From the NCBI RefSeq assembly GCF_001571305.1, contig NZ_BCTN01000001.1:434001-498000 (forward strand): 64,000 bases of DNA, in the 5' to 3' direction. Below the pieces are notes generated by a model. That model saw only the letters and a program-made list of their open reading frames with translations. It had not been told where the DNA came from and made no database searches. Made by a program: the position numbers and the translations under genes. Origin of the DNA: Erwinia persicina NBRC 102418. Its GTDB lineage: Bacteria > Pseudomonadota > Gammaproteobacteria > Enterobacterales > Enterobacteriaceae. This document shows positions 50,416 through 58,171 of this stretch, piece after piece; positions within the stretch are counted from its first letter, which is position 1; each line of letters opens with the position of its first letter.

Positions 50416-51102
50416 ATGCATAACGTCCACCCGTCAATCCATCCCGACATTGCCATCATCGCCCCCCACTTCAGAGCGCTGAGTATTGTGGTTGAGGCCG
50501 CCCCGCTGGTGAATGCGGCCATCGGCCAGCAGGCCCTGGCCGCCGCCTGTCAGGGCGTGCTGGTCGATGCCCCCTGGGCTGAGGCTCACCTCAGCGCCTG
50601 GTCGGAGGTCTTTAAAGCCTTCGGTGCTAAACCGAAACGGACGCCCTGTTCTGCTGAAGCATTACGCAAGCGCGTTCTGAAAGACGGCACCCTACCCGCC
50701 ATCGACCCGGTCGTGGATCTGTATAATGCGATCAGCATTAAATATGCGCTGCCGGTGGGCGGGGAAAACAGTGCCGCCTATGTCGGCCAGCCCAGACTGA
50801 TCGTGGCGGAAGGGACAGAGCAGTTTGACACCCTAAAAGACGGTGAGCCGGTGTATGAAACGGCAGAAGCCGGGGAAGTGATCTGGTGTGATGACGTCGG
50901 CGTGACCTGCCGCCGCTGGAACTGGCGCCAGGGCGTTCGCACGCGGTTAGATGCCAGCGCCCGGCAAATGTGGTTTATTCTGGAAAGTCTGCCGGAGATG
51001 CCGCTGGAGGCACTGCACCGCGCCGGCGATGAACTGGTTGACGGCCTGCAACAGATGATGCCCGCAGCAAAGATCGGGCAACGGTTAATCACCCTTGACT
51101 GA
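50416..51102 (+). CDS. B3/B4 tRNA-editing-like domain protein
   Basis: It has 228 residues with similarity to the stand-alone B3/B4 domain found in the beta subunit of phenylalanyl-tRNA synthetase, which hydrolyses Tyr-tRNA(Phe). Typical stretches are VDLYNAISIKYALPVGGEN and WCDDVGVTCRRWNWRQGVRT in part. Free-standing members may edit mischarged tRNA or act on other aminoacyl compounds; the substrate is not known. AGGA lies 8 bases before the ATG. It is paired with the divergent XRE-cupin regulator, an association I recall from many proteobacteria. Confidence 0.8.
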   Translation: MHNVHPSIHPDIAIIAPHFRALSIVVEAAPLVNAAIGQQALAAACQGVLVDAPWAEAHLSAWSEVFKAFGAKPKRTPCSAEALRKRVLKDGTLPAIDPVVDLYNAISIKYALPVGGENSAAYVGQPRLIVAEGTEQFDTLKDGEPVYETAEAGEVIWCDDVGVTCRRWNWRQGVRTRLDASARQMWFILESLPEMPLEALHRAGDELVDGLQQMMPAAKIGQRLITLD

Positions 51103-51298
51103 CTGTTTTACCGTCAGCGTTTCGCCACCGGAGAGCTTCCCTGCTGTTTTTACAGGCGATTATTCGTCACCGGGTAGTAAATCCCCGCCGTAAAACGTGG
51201 CGAAACTCTCAATCTCCGTCTCTGCAACAATACTGTCACAATAATATCATACGCTGTCGTTACACTTTTATGGCATTGTGTAGACAGAGATAACTCAA

Positions 51299-51505
51299 AT
51301 GGCAATGATTAAAGCTAAGAGCTTCAAAGATGCGGAAGAGCTGCTTCACTCAGGTATCAGTAAGGTGGAGCTGGCTTATGATATCGACAGTGACGATTTT
51401 TTCCGGCTTGCCAGCCAGTGGTGCGATCGCGGTGCCAAAATCTCCAAAGGGCATGACCATTTTGTCGTTTCGCTGAAAAGCTTTGCGATCCCACCGAATC
51501 AATAA
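51299..51505 (+). CDS. Small conserved-looking protein of unknown function
   Basis: It has 68 residues, soluble and rich in charged residues (KAKSFKDAEELLHSGISKVEL), with no membrane segment. The gene has its own promoter-like region with GTTACA as possible -35 and an AGAGATAAC ribosome binding region. No family recognised. The 196 bases before it hold no gene, only GTTTCGCCAC (51119) and its exact reverse complement (51197). It is followed by the phosphopantetheinyl transferase gene, separated by a strong inverted repeat. Confidence 0.65.
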   Translation: MAMIKAKSFKDAEELLHSGISKVELAYDIDSDDFFRLASQWCDRGAKISKGHDHFVVSLKSFAIPPNQ

Positions 51506-51527
51506 TGCCTCACGTTTTTTGATATCC

Positions 51528-51578
51528 AGCCACTAACCTGTTTAAATAATCTATCGTTTTTTTAACAGGTTAGTGGCT
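51528..51578 (+). promoter_or_regulatory. 15-bp perfect inverted repeat covering the PPTase ribosome binding site
   Basis: AGCCACTAACCTGTT (51528-51542) is the exact reverse complement of AACAGGTTAGTGGCT (51564-51578), with a 21-base AT-rich loop. The right arm contains the only AGG-type ribosome binding site and ends at the base before the ATG of the next gene. As RNA it would be a very stable hairpin that hides the start. As DNA it could be an operator. Confidence 0.7.
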
Positions 51579-52313
51579 ATGTCTGCACTGAATATTTCGC
51601 CTTCTTCACCCTTTATTACTGACTGTTCGCTGCAACCGCTGCCTGACGCCCCTGATATCAGCCTGCTGGACGTGCGTTATGACGTCGCTCATTTTAGTGA
51701 ATCTCTGTTTAACCGGCTGAATATTCCGACACCTGTTCACCTGCAGCGGGCGGTTAAAAAGCGTCGTGCGGAATACCTCGCCAGCCGTTACTGCCTGCAA
51801 CAGGCGCTGGCCAACTGGGGTATTACGGATTTTGTCCTGAGTAACGGGCCGGATCGCGCCCCACTATGGCCAGAGGGTATTAACGGCTCTCTGTCTCACA
51901 CCCATCAGCAAATATGTGCTTTGCTGACGCAGCGTCAGGATGTGATACCGGGCGTCGATTGTGAAACGATCATGTCGGAAGAGATGGCCAGCGAGACATG
52001 GAAAATGCTGATCGGTGTCGGGGAAAAACAGCGGCTGGCACAGTCTGAGGTGCCCTTCGCCACCGCGCTGACGGTGGCATTCTCTGTCAAAGAGAGTCTG
52101 TACAAGGCGCTCTATCCGCAGATAAAGCAGTTTATGGATTTCAGCGCAGCGGAGATCGTCGCCTGCAGTGCAGATCTGCAATCACTCCGTCTGCGCCTGA
52201 CACAAACATTTTCCCCGATAATGACCGTCGGGCGCATCTTCGAAGGCAGAGCCCTGCTGCACGCCGATCGCGTAATGACCTGGGTTACCGCCTCGTCGTC
52301 GACGGAAAATTAA
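51579..52313 (+). CDS. EntD-like 4'-phosphopantetheinyl transferase
   Basis: Transfers the phosphopantetheine arm of coenzyme A to carrier domains of NRPS, PKS or fatty-acid type proteins. It has 244 residues; E. coli EntD is shorter (about 206-209). Motifs: KKRRAEYLASRYCL (60-72), GSLSHTH (103-109), GVDCE with Mg ligands D127 and E129, and FSVKESLYK (168-176). No carrier-protein or siderophore gene is within the window, so its partner is elsewhere. The in-frame GTG two codons upstream lies in the inverted-repeat stem and is not the likely start. Confidence 0.85.
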   Translation: MSALNISPSSPFITDCSLQPLPDAPDISLLDVRYDVAHFSESLFNRLNIPTPVHLQRAVKKRRAEYLASRYCLQQALANWGITDFVLSNGPDRAPLWPEGINGSLSHTHQQICALLTQRQDVIPGVDCETIMSEEMASETWKMLIGVGEKQRLAQSEVPFATALTVAFSVKESLYKALYPQIKQFMDFSAAEIVACSADLQSLRLRLTQTFSPIMTVGRIFEGRALLHADRVMTWVTASSSTEN

Positions 52314-52477
52314 CGCGATTCGTCCGGTCGCTGCTGCAGCGGAGGAAGATCGTACAGATGAACGCCATACAGTTCGCCCATCGGCATCATTGCTTCGATC
52401 ACCCGACAGCTGTCCAGTGTTGCCATCCCCGAGGGTGCCTGAAAAAATCGTGTGAAGTGCAGCCAGATACCATTCAT
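52310..52477 (-). CDS. Possible small protein, 55 residues
   Basis: The frame starting MNGIWLHFTRFFQ has AGAGGA 7 bases before its ATG and overlaps the PPTase stop by four bases from the other side. No family is recognised and there is no signal peptide or membrane segment. The good ribosome binding site is the main support. Confidence 0.4.
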   Translation of the reverse strand: MNGIWLHFTRFFQAPSGMATLDSCRVIEAMMPMGELYGVHLYDLPPLQQRPDESR

Positions 52478-52678
52478 CGTCTGTTCCTCTTTCAAGTGAA
52501 CCTTTATTTAACCTGACGCTTTCTGCCTGGCAAAATACCCATTTTGCACAGCCTTTGCCAGTTCCCGGCATAAGCCCCCTATCCCATTTCAGGACTGATA
52601 TTAGCCAGAATTGTTGTTTTACAGCGGCGGTCACCGCTTCAATAATTGCCGGCAACTGATACCGTTCAAGGATGCATT

Positions 52679-53677
52679 ATGGCTTACCGACTGAGCTTAC
52701 TGGATAAGAGCCCGCTGGCCGAAGGCGAAACCGCAACCACGGCACTGGCACGCACCCTGACGCTGGCACAGCGCGCAGAAGCGCTGGGATACCACCGATT
52801 CTGGCTGGCAGAGCATCACAATACGCCGGCGCTGGCCAGCCCGTCACCCGAGATACTGATCGCCTGGGTTCTGGCGCACACCCGCCACATCCGTGTGGGC
52901 TCCGGCGGCGTGATGTTGCAGCACTACAGCCCGTACAAAGTCGCGGAGAATTTTAATCTGCTGGCCTCGCTGGCCCCTGGCCGCGTCGATCTGGGTGTCG
53001 GTAAAGCCCCTGGCGGGCTCCCGCTTTCCACAAAAGCCTTACAGCAGGGCATAAACCCTGAGGCAAAAGGCGACTTTATCAGCCAGCTGCGCGCGCTGGA
53101 TCAGTGGCTGACGTCTTCCCCTGCCACTGAAGGTGAAGATCCGTTGCTGGCGACGCCGCTGCCACCCCGCCCGGCGACCCGCTTTCTGCTGGGTGCCAGC
53201 GAAGCCAGTGCTCAACTGGCCGCAGAGCTGAACTGGCAGTTTGTGTTTGCTGCCCACCTGAATGGCGACAGGCAGGAACTGGACCGCGCCCTGACCACTT
53301 ACCGCACGCACAGCAAAGGACAATCCCCGCTGCTGGCCGTACAGGCCATTGTTGCCGATAACGAAGCCGAAGCCGATCTGCTGGCAGCTGATTTACAACA
53401 ATTCCGCGTGCATGTGGATAACGGCCAAAGCGTCACCGTGGGCAATCTTGCCCAGGCCGAAGCCTTTATTCGTCAGTCAGGTGCAAAGCAGCACCGGATT
53501 GAACCCCGTGAATCCGCCGTACTGAAGGGCACTGCCGCACAGGTTCACGCCCAGCTGGACGCTTTGCATCAGCGTTTCGGAGTGGAAGAATTCATTATTG
53601 ATACCCCGATCACTGCCGGTGCTCCACGCCTGAAATCCCTGCAACTGCTGGCCACCCACCAGCTGGTTGCCGCATAA
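52679..53677 (+). CDS. LLM-class flavin-dependent monooxygenase (YhbW/MsnO8-like)
   Basis: Bacterial-luciferase-like oxidoreductase of 332 residues from MAYRLSLLDKS. Conserved features: LAQRAEALGYHRFWLAEHHN, IRVGSGGVML, ASLAPGRVDLGVGKAPGG. It is expected to use reduced FMN and oxygen to break a C-S or C-N bond. It opens a six-gene run with an amidohydrolase, an ABC importer and an acetyltransferase, so the substrate is probably an N-acetylated sulfur amino acid or similar compound. Upstream extension of the frame lacks homology. AAGGATG precedes the ATG. Confidence 0.85.
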   Translation: MAYRLSLLDKSPLAEGETATTALARTLTLAQRAEALGYHRFWLAEHHNTPALASPSPEILIAWVLAHTRHIRVGSGGVMLQHYSPYKVAENFNLLASLAPGRVDLGVGKAPGGLPLSTKALQQGINPEAKGDFISQLRALDQWLTSSPATEGEDPLLATPLPPRPATRFLLGASEASAQLAAELNWQFVFAAHLNGDRQELDRALTTYRTHSKGQSPLLAVQAIVADNEAEADLLAADLQQFRVHVDNGQSVTVGNLAQAEAFIRQSGAKQHRIEPRESAVLKGTAAQVHAQLDALHQRFGVEEFIIDTPITAGAPRLKSLQLLATHQLVAA

Positions 53678-53688
53678 GGAACCGGACC

Positions 53689-54819
53689 ATGAGCCCATCT
53701 CTTGCACAACAGCTCGTCGCCTGGCGTCGGGAACTGCATCAGTATCCTGAGTTGTCGAACGAGGAGTTTGCCACCACGGAACGCATCACCGGCTGGCTGA
53801 AAGATGCCGATATCCGGCTACTGCCCTACGGACTGGACACCGGCGTAGTGGCGGAGATCGGCCAGGGCGCCCCCCTGATTGCCCTGCGTGCCGACATTGA
53901 TGCCCTGCCGATTGACGAGATCGTCCCGGTGCCGTTCCGTTCGCAACACGCGGGTGTGATGCACGCCTGCGGGCATGATGTGCACACCTCAGTGATACTG
54001 GGGGCGGCCAGACTGCTGAAAGCGCGCGAAACAGATCTCCCTGGCCGTGTACGCCTGCTGTTCCAGCCGGCAGAGGAGCGTTTCGGCGGCGCAAGGACGT
54101 TGATAAAAGCGGGGGCATTACAGGATGTTGCAGCGATCTTCGGTATGCACAACGCGCCGGAGCTGCCAGTGGGCACCTTTGCCACGCGCGGCGGCCCGTT
54201 TTATGCCAATGTCGACCGTTTTGATATCGATGTGTACGGCAAAGGTGCCCATGCGGCCCGCCCGCAGGAAGGCGTGGATGCGATTGTGATCGCCAGCCAG
54301 ATCGTCAGTGCCTTACAGACCCTGGTCAGCCGCAGTTACAGCCCGCTGGAATCAGTGGTGGTCAGCGTCACTCGCATTGAAGGCGGCAACACCTGGAACG
54401 TCTTACCGCAGCAGGTGGTGCTGGAAGGCACGGTGCGCACCCATAACGATGACATCCGCAGTGAACTGCCGCAGCGGCTGCGTCAGCTGATAGCCGGTAT
54501 TGCCGCGGGGTTGGGTGGCCGGGCAGAACTGAACTGGCATCCTGGCCCGCCTGCATTAATTAATACCGGGCACTGGGCTGAGTTCAGTAAACAGGTGGCT
54601 GCCCGCCAGGGTTACGACGTGCAGGAGGCCGAGCTGCAGATGGGGGGCGAAGATTTTGCCTTCTATCTGCATAACACGCCGGGCACCTTCGTCAGCATCG
54701 GCAGCGACAGTGAATTTGGTCTGCACCATCCAGGTTTTAATCCGGATGAAGCCCTGCTGTACCCCGCCGCAGAATACTTCAGCCAGCTGGCGGAAGCGGC
54801 CCTGAACGAGATCGCTTAA
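53689..54819 (+). CDS. M20-family amidohydrolase (hippurate hydrolase/YxeP-like)
   Basis: Cytosolic metal-dependent amidase of 376 residues, likely an N-acyl-amino-acid deacylase. Metal ligands: C94, H96 and H99 region in MHACGHDVHT, E129/E130 in QPAEER, and a late histidine in LHHPGFN. The dimerisation domain is at about 180-290 (DIDVYGKGAHAARPQEG). Starts 11 bases after the monooxygenase stop. With the acetyltransferase gene downstream it fits an acetylate-oxidise-deacetylate route. Confidence 0.9.
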   Translation: MSPSLAQQLVAWRRELHQYPELSNEEFATTERITGWLKDADIRLLPYGLDTGVVAEIGQGAPLIALRADIDALPIDEIVPVPFRSQHAGVMHACGHDVHTSVILGAARLLKARETDLPGRVRLLFQPAEERFGGARTLIKAGALQDVAAIFGMHNAPELPVGTFATRGGPFYANVDRFDIDVYGKGAHAARPQEGVDAIVIASQIVSALQTLVSRSYSPLESVVVSVTRIEGGNTWNVLPQQVVLEGTVRTHNDDIRSELPQRLRQLIAGIAAGLGGRAELNWHPGPPALINTGHWAEFSKQVAARQGYDVQEAELQMGGEDFAFYLHNTPGTFVSIGSDSEFGLHHPGFNPDEALLYPAAEYFSQLAEAALNEIA

Positions 54820-54875
54820 CGGGCAGGAACCGGCCCTTTTCATCTGCAGTTTCATCATAATAAGAGTCAGTCACT

Positions 54876-55817
54876 ATGAAAAAAACATCCGTATTACTGG
54901 GCCTGCTCAGTGCCTCCCTGTGGCTTGGCACCACGGCAAAGGCAGAAACCGTCAACATTAATGGCACCGGCATCAGCGTCGAGGCGAATGCGGCCCCCGT
55001 GCATGCGCCGGTGAAACCCGAGGCCGTTGCTCTGCTGCCAAAGGATCTGAAACTGGCCGTGCCGGGCAAGTTTACCGTGGCGGTTGCCGCGCTGAATTCC
55101 CCACCGCTGACGCTCTTTTCTGATGACAACAAAACCCTGCAGGGCAGTGAAGTGGATATCGCCCGCCTGGTCGCCGACAGCCTCGGGCTGGAGCTGAACG
55201 TGGTGCCGACCTCCTGGGAAGACTGGCCGCTGGGCGTCAGCTCCGGCAAATATGATGCCGCCATCACCAATGTCACCGTCACCAAAGCGCGCAAAGAAAA
55301 ATTCGATTTCGCGACCTACCGTAAAGATTCCCTCGGTTTCTACGTGAAATCGGACAGCAAAATTACTTCACTGACCAAAGCCGAAGATATTGCCGGACTG
55401 CGCATTATTGTCGGTTCCGGTACCAATCAGGAAGCGATCCTGCTGGCCTGGGATGAAGAGAATCAGAAAAAAGGGCTGAAGCCGTTTACGCCTAACTACG
55501 TGAAAGATGATGCGGCCCAGACGCTGGCATTACAGTCCGGTCGTGCCGATGCCTATTTCGGGCCGAACGTCATTGGTGCCTGGAAAGCCGCACTGACCGG
55601 TAAAACAAAACGGGTGGGCACCGTGGATGGCGGCTGGCCGAAAGCGGCCCATATCGCGGTGACGCTGAAGAAAGGCAACGGGCTGGTGGCCGCCGTTAAC
55701 GCTGCGCTGAATGGCGTGATCAAAGGCGGCGAGTACGACAAGGTCCTCAACCGCTGGGGCGAAAGCATTGAGCGCCTCGATCGTTCTGAAATCAACCCGC
55801 CGGGGCTGGGTGACTAA
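54876..55817 (+). CDS. Amino-acid-type ABC importer, periplasmic binding protein
   Basis: Family-3 solute-binding protein (313 residues). Signal peptide 1-23 ends at AKA. The ligand domain starts near residue 65 (LAVPGKFTVAVAAL) and includes GSEVDIARLVADSLGL and the GTNQEA turn that binds the amino-acid carboxylate. Between them is an unusual Ala/Pro/Val-rich stretch of about 40 residues. It is the receptor of the importer made with the permease (56340) and ATPase (57242). Likely ligands are cystine-like or S-modified cysteines; this is an inference from context. Confidence 0.88.
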   Translation: MKKTSVLLGLLSASLWLGTTAKAETVNINGTGISVEANAAPVHAPVKPEAVALLPKDLKLAVPGKFTVAVAALNSPPLTLFSDDNKTLQGSEVDIARLVADSLGLELNVVPTSWEDWPLGVSSGKYDAAITNVTVTKARKEKFDFATYRKDSLGFYVKSDSKITSLTKAEDIAGLRIIVGSGTNQEAILLAWDEENQKKGLKPFTPNYVKDDAAQTLALQSGRADAYFGPNVIGAWKAALTGKTKRVGTVDGGWPKAAHIAVTLKKGNGLVAAVNAALNGVIKGGEYDKVLNRWGESIERLDRSEINPPGLGD

Positions 55818-55828
55818 CGGAGGTCAGT

Positions 55829-56353
55829 ATGAGCCATGAACAATTTCGCCAGCTGTCACCGGAGGCACCGGAGCTGACATCAATTATTGACGGACTCTTC
55901 GGAGAATACAGCGCCCGCTATGGTGACTTTTTTGCCCGGGATGCCGAAGTCGAACTGACCGAATGGTATCTGCCCCCGCAGGGGATGTTTGTGGTACTGG
56001 AGCGCGACGGGGTCATTATTGCGATGGGGGCTTATAAGGCTTTCGACGTAGAGACGGCCGAATTAAAGCGCATCTGGACGCGCAGCGATCTGCGCCGTCA
56101 GGGACTGGCGCTGAAAGTACTGGTTGAGCTGGAGCGACGCGCCCGACTGGCGGGTTACCGACAGGTTTATCTGACCACCGGCTTTCGTCAGCCGGAAGCG
56201 GTACGCCTCTATTTATCACATGGCTATCAACCACAGTTCGACACGCAGCGTGACCCGGAAGAGTACAGCCTGCCGCCTTACGATGGCCGCCTGCGTTTCA
56301 CCAAAGCACTTCACCATCACGCCGAGTCAGGAGCCGCCCATGAAACCGAATGA
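55829..56353 (+). CDS. GNAT-family N-acetyltransferase
   Basis: It has 174 residues. The acetyl-CoA motif A is present as RSDLRRQGLALKVLVELERRARLAG, shown here in part, with RRQGLA as the pyrophosphate loop. YLTTGFRQPEAVRLYLSHGY is the usual C-terminal part. Placed inside the ABC operon like YxeL of Bacillus subtilis, it would acetylate the imported amino compound. Its end overlaps the permease start by 14 bases. Confidence 0.87.
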   Translation: MSHEQFRQLSPEAPELTSIIDGLFGEYSARYGDFFARDAEVELTEWYLPPQGMFVVLERDGVIIAMGAYKAFDVETAELKRIWTRSDLRRQGLALKVLVELERRARLAGYRQVYLTTGFRQPEAVRLYLSHGYQPQFDTQRDPEEYSLPPYDGRLRFTKALHHHAESGAAHETE

Positions 56354-57242
56354 AACCCTGCGCGTGGTGCCTGCCCGCTATCCGCTGCGGCTGGTTGGGG
56401 CGGTCGTTGCCCTGTTTATTCTGGCCGTAGTGATCCAGTCGATCGCGTTTAATCCACGCTGGGAGTGGTCGGTATTCGCCCACTGGTTCTTTGCACCCGC
56501 CATCCTCAGCGGCCTCGGGCAGACGCTGCTGCTGACGCTGATCGCCAGCCTGCTGAGTATTCTGCTGGGCGTGGGGCTGGCGCTGGCCCGCCTCTCCTCG
56601 TCCTGGTTACTCTCCGGTCTGGCGTTCGGCTATATCTGGCTGTTCCGTTCGCTGCCGCTGATCGTGGTGCTGATTATTCTCTATAACTTCTCCTACCTTT
56701 ACGACACCTTATCGCTGGGCGTTCCCTTTACCCCGTTAACACTGGTGGAGTACAAAACCATTGATGTCCTGGGGCAGTTCAGTACGGCGGTGATCGGGCT
56801 GACGCTGGTGCAGGCGGCCTATACTGCCGAAATCATTCGTGGCGGCATTACCGGCGTGGATCAGGGGCAGTTTGAAGCCGCCGCCGCGCTGGGTCTGCCC
56901 TCTTCGCGCCGCACGCTGCGCATTATTCTGCCGCAGGCGCTGCGATCCATTATTCCAACCGGCTTTAACGAAATTATCAGCCTCGCCAAAGGGACCGCGA
57001 TGGTATACGTACTGGCGATGCCGGAGCTGTTTTACACCATCCAGATGGTTTATAACCGCACGCAACAGGTGATCCCGCTGCTGATGGTGGCGGCGGTCTG
57101 GTATCTGCTGATCACTACCGTGCTGTCGGTTTTGCAATACTACGTTGAACGCTGGCTGGCACGCGGGGCGACCCGTGAGCCGGTCAGCCGTCTCTCATCA
57201 ACCCGGCTGCATGCCGCCATCACCCCCGTCAGGAGCTCATAA
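56340..57242 (+). CDS. Amino-acid-type ABC importer, permease
   Basis: HisM/GlnP-type inner-membrane permease of 300 residues from MKPNETLRVVPA. About five segments; the EAA loop is FEAAAALGLPSSRRTLRIILPQALR in part. FRSLPLIVVLIILY is a typical family stretch. The start overlaps the GNAT gene by 14 bases and the stop overlaps the ATPase start by one base (TAATG). Confidence 0.92.
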   Translation: MKPNETLRVVPARYPLRLVGAVVALFILAVVIQSIAFNPRWEWSVFAHWFFAPAILSGLGQTLLLTLIASLLSILLGVGLALARLSSSWLLSGLAFGYIWLFRSLPLIVVLIILYNFSYLYDTLSLGVPFTPLTLVEYKTIDVLGQFSTAVIGLTLVQAAYTAEIIRGGITGVDQGQFEAAAALGLPSSRRTLRIILPQALRSIIPTGFNEIISLAKGTAMVYVLAMPELFYTIQMVYNRTQQVIPLLMVAAVWYLLITTVLSVLQYYVERWLARGATREPVSRLSSTRLHAAITPVRSS

Positions 57243-58036
57243 TGTCTGAAGCTATCGATCTGCACAGCGACGCCACGCTGGGTCATATTTCCATTGCCGG
57301 GGTCAGTAAAAGCTATGGCCGTTTTAAGGCGCTGGACGAGGTATCGCTGGAATTGCTCCCGGGTTCAGTGACGGTGATCCTCGGCCCGTCAGGTTCAGGG
57401 AAGTCCACGCTGCTGCGCGCCATCAACCATCTCGAGCGGGTGGATGAGGGGCTGATCCGTATTGATGGTGACTACATTGGTTACCAGCGCAAAGGGAATA
57501 AGCTGTATGAGCTGAAGGAGAAGGCGATCCTCCGGCAGCGTATCGGGGTAGGCTATGTGTTTCAGAATTTCAATTTGTTCCCTCATCTTACGGTGCTGGA
57601 AAATATTATCGAAGCGCCGCTGGCCCATAAGCAATTAACGCGGGCGGCAGCAGAAGAACGGGCGTTACAGCTGCTCGACACCGTTGGCCTGCGGCATAAA
57701 GCCGGGGCATGGCCGCGCCATCTTTCCGGCGGTCAGCAACAGCGCGTGGCGATTGCCCGGGCGCTGGCGTTAAATCCGAAGGTCATCCTGTTTGATGAAC
57801 CGACATCGGCTCTTGATCCGGAGCTGGTCGGAGAGGTGCTGGACACCATTAAGCAGCTGGCTCGCTCCGGGAGGACGCTGGTCGTGGTGACCCATGAGAT
57901 CGGTTTTGCCCGTGAAGTTGCGGATAACGTGGTGTTTATGGTCGAAGGAAAGATCGTCGAACAGGGCAGCGCCTGGCAGGTACTGAACCAGCCGCAGCAT
58001 CCAAGGACGCGGCGTTTTCTGGCGAAGGTATTGTGA
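57242..58036 (+). CDS. Amino-acid-type ABC importer, ATPase
   Basis: GlnQ/HisP-type ATPase of 264 residues. Walker A GPSGSGKST near 49-57, signature LSGGQQQR, Walker B VILFDEPTSALDP and switch histidine VVVTHEIGFA are complete. Last gene of the operon starting at 52679. The gap to the converging yojI holds a 13-bp hairpin. Confidence 0.93.
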   Translation: MSEAIDLHSDATLGHISIAGVSKSYGRFKALDEVSLELLPGSVTVILGPSGSGKSTLLRAINHLERVDEGLIRIDGDYIGYQRKGNKLYELKEKAILRQRIGVGYVFQNFNLFPHLTVLENIIEAPLAHKQLTRAAAEERALQLLDTVGLRHKAGAWPRHLSGGQQQRVAIARALALNPKVILFDEPTSALDPELVGEVLDTIKQLARSGRTLVVVTHEIGFAREVADNVVFMVEGKIVEQGSAWQVLNQPQHPRTRRFLAKVL

Positions 58037-58066
58037 GGCCAGCCTGAGCCACAATTCCCGACATCA

Positions 58067-58100
58067 GCACGGGATGACCGGGGAAAGGGTCGTCCCGTGC
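58067..58100. repeat. 13-bp hairpin between converging ATPase and yojI
   Basis: GCACGGGATGACC pairs with GGTCGTCCCGTGC (one G-T) across an 8-base loop GGGGAAAG. It has the GACC-loop-GGTC core seen in other gene-end hairpins here but no T-run. It probably protects or ends one or both transcripts. Confidence 0.55.
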
Positions 58101-58171
58101 CGGGCAATAGTGACTGCCGGCGTGGCCGCCCCTCTGCCCCGGTCGGCCAGCAACACGGACGTTATCTGAAA

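Noticed and set aside
51119-51206. Exact 10-bp inverted repeat GTTTCGCCAC/GTGGCGAAAC with 68 bases between
   Set aside because: The arms are short and far apart, no gene lies inside, and chance occurrence is plausible; noted only.
51579-58036. Siderophore or antibiotic NRPS/PKS cluster around the PPTase
   Set aside because: No carrier, condensation, adenylation or ketosynthase domain gene is present; the neighbouring operon is a transporter plus degradation set.
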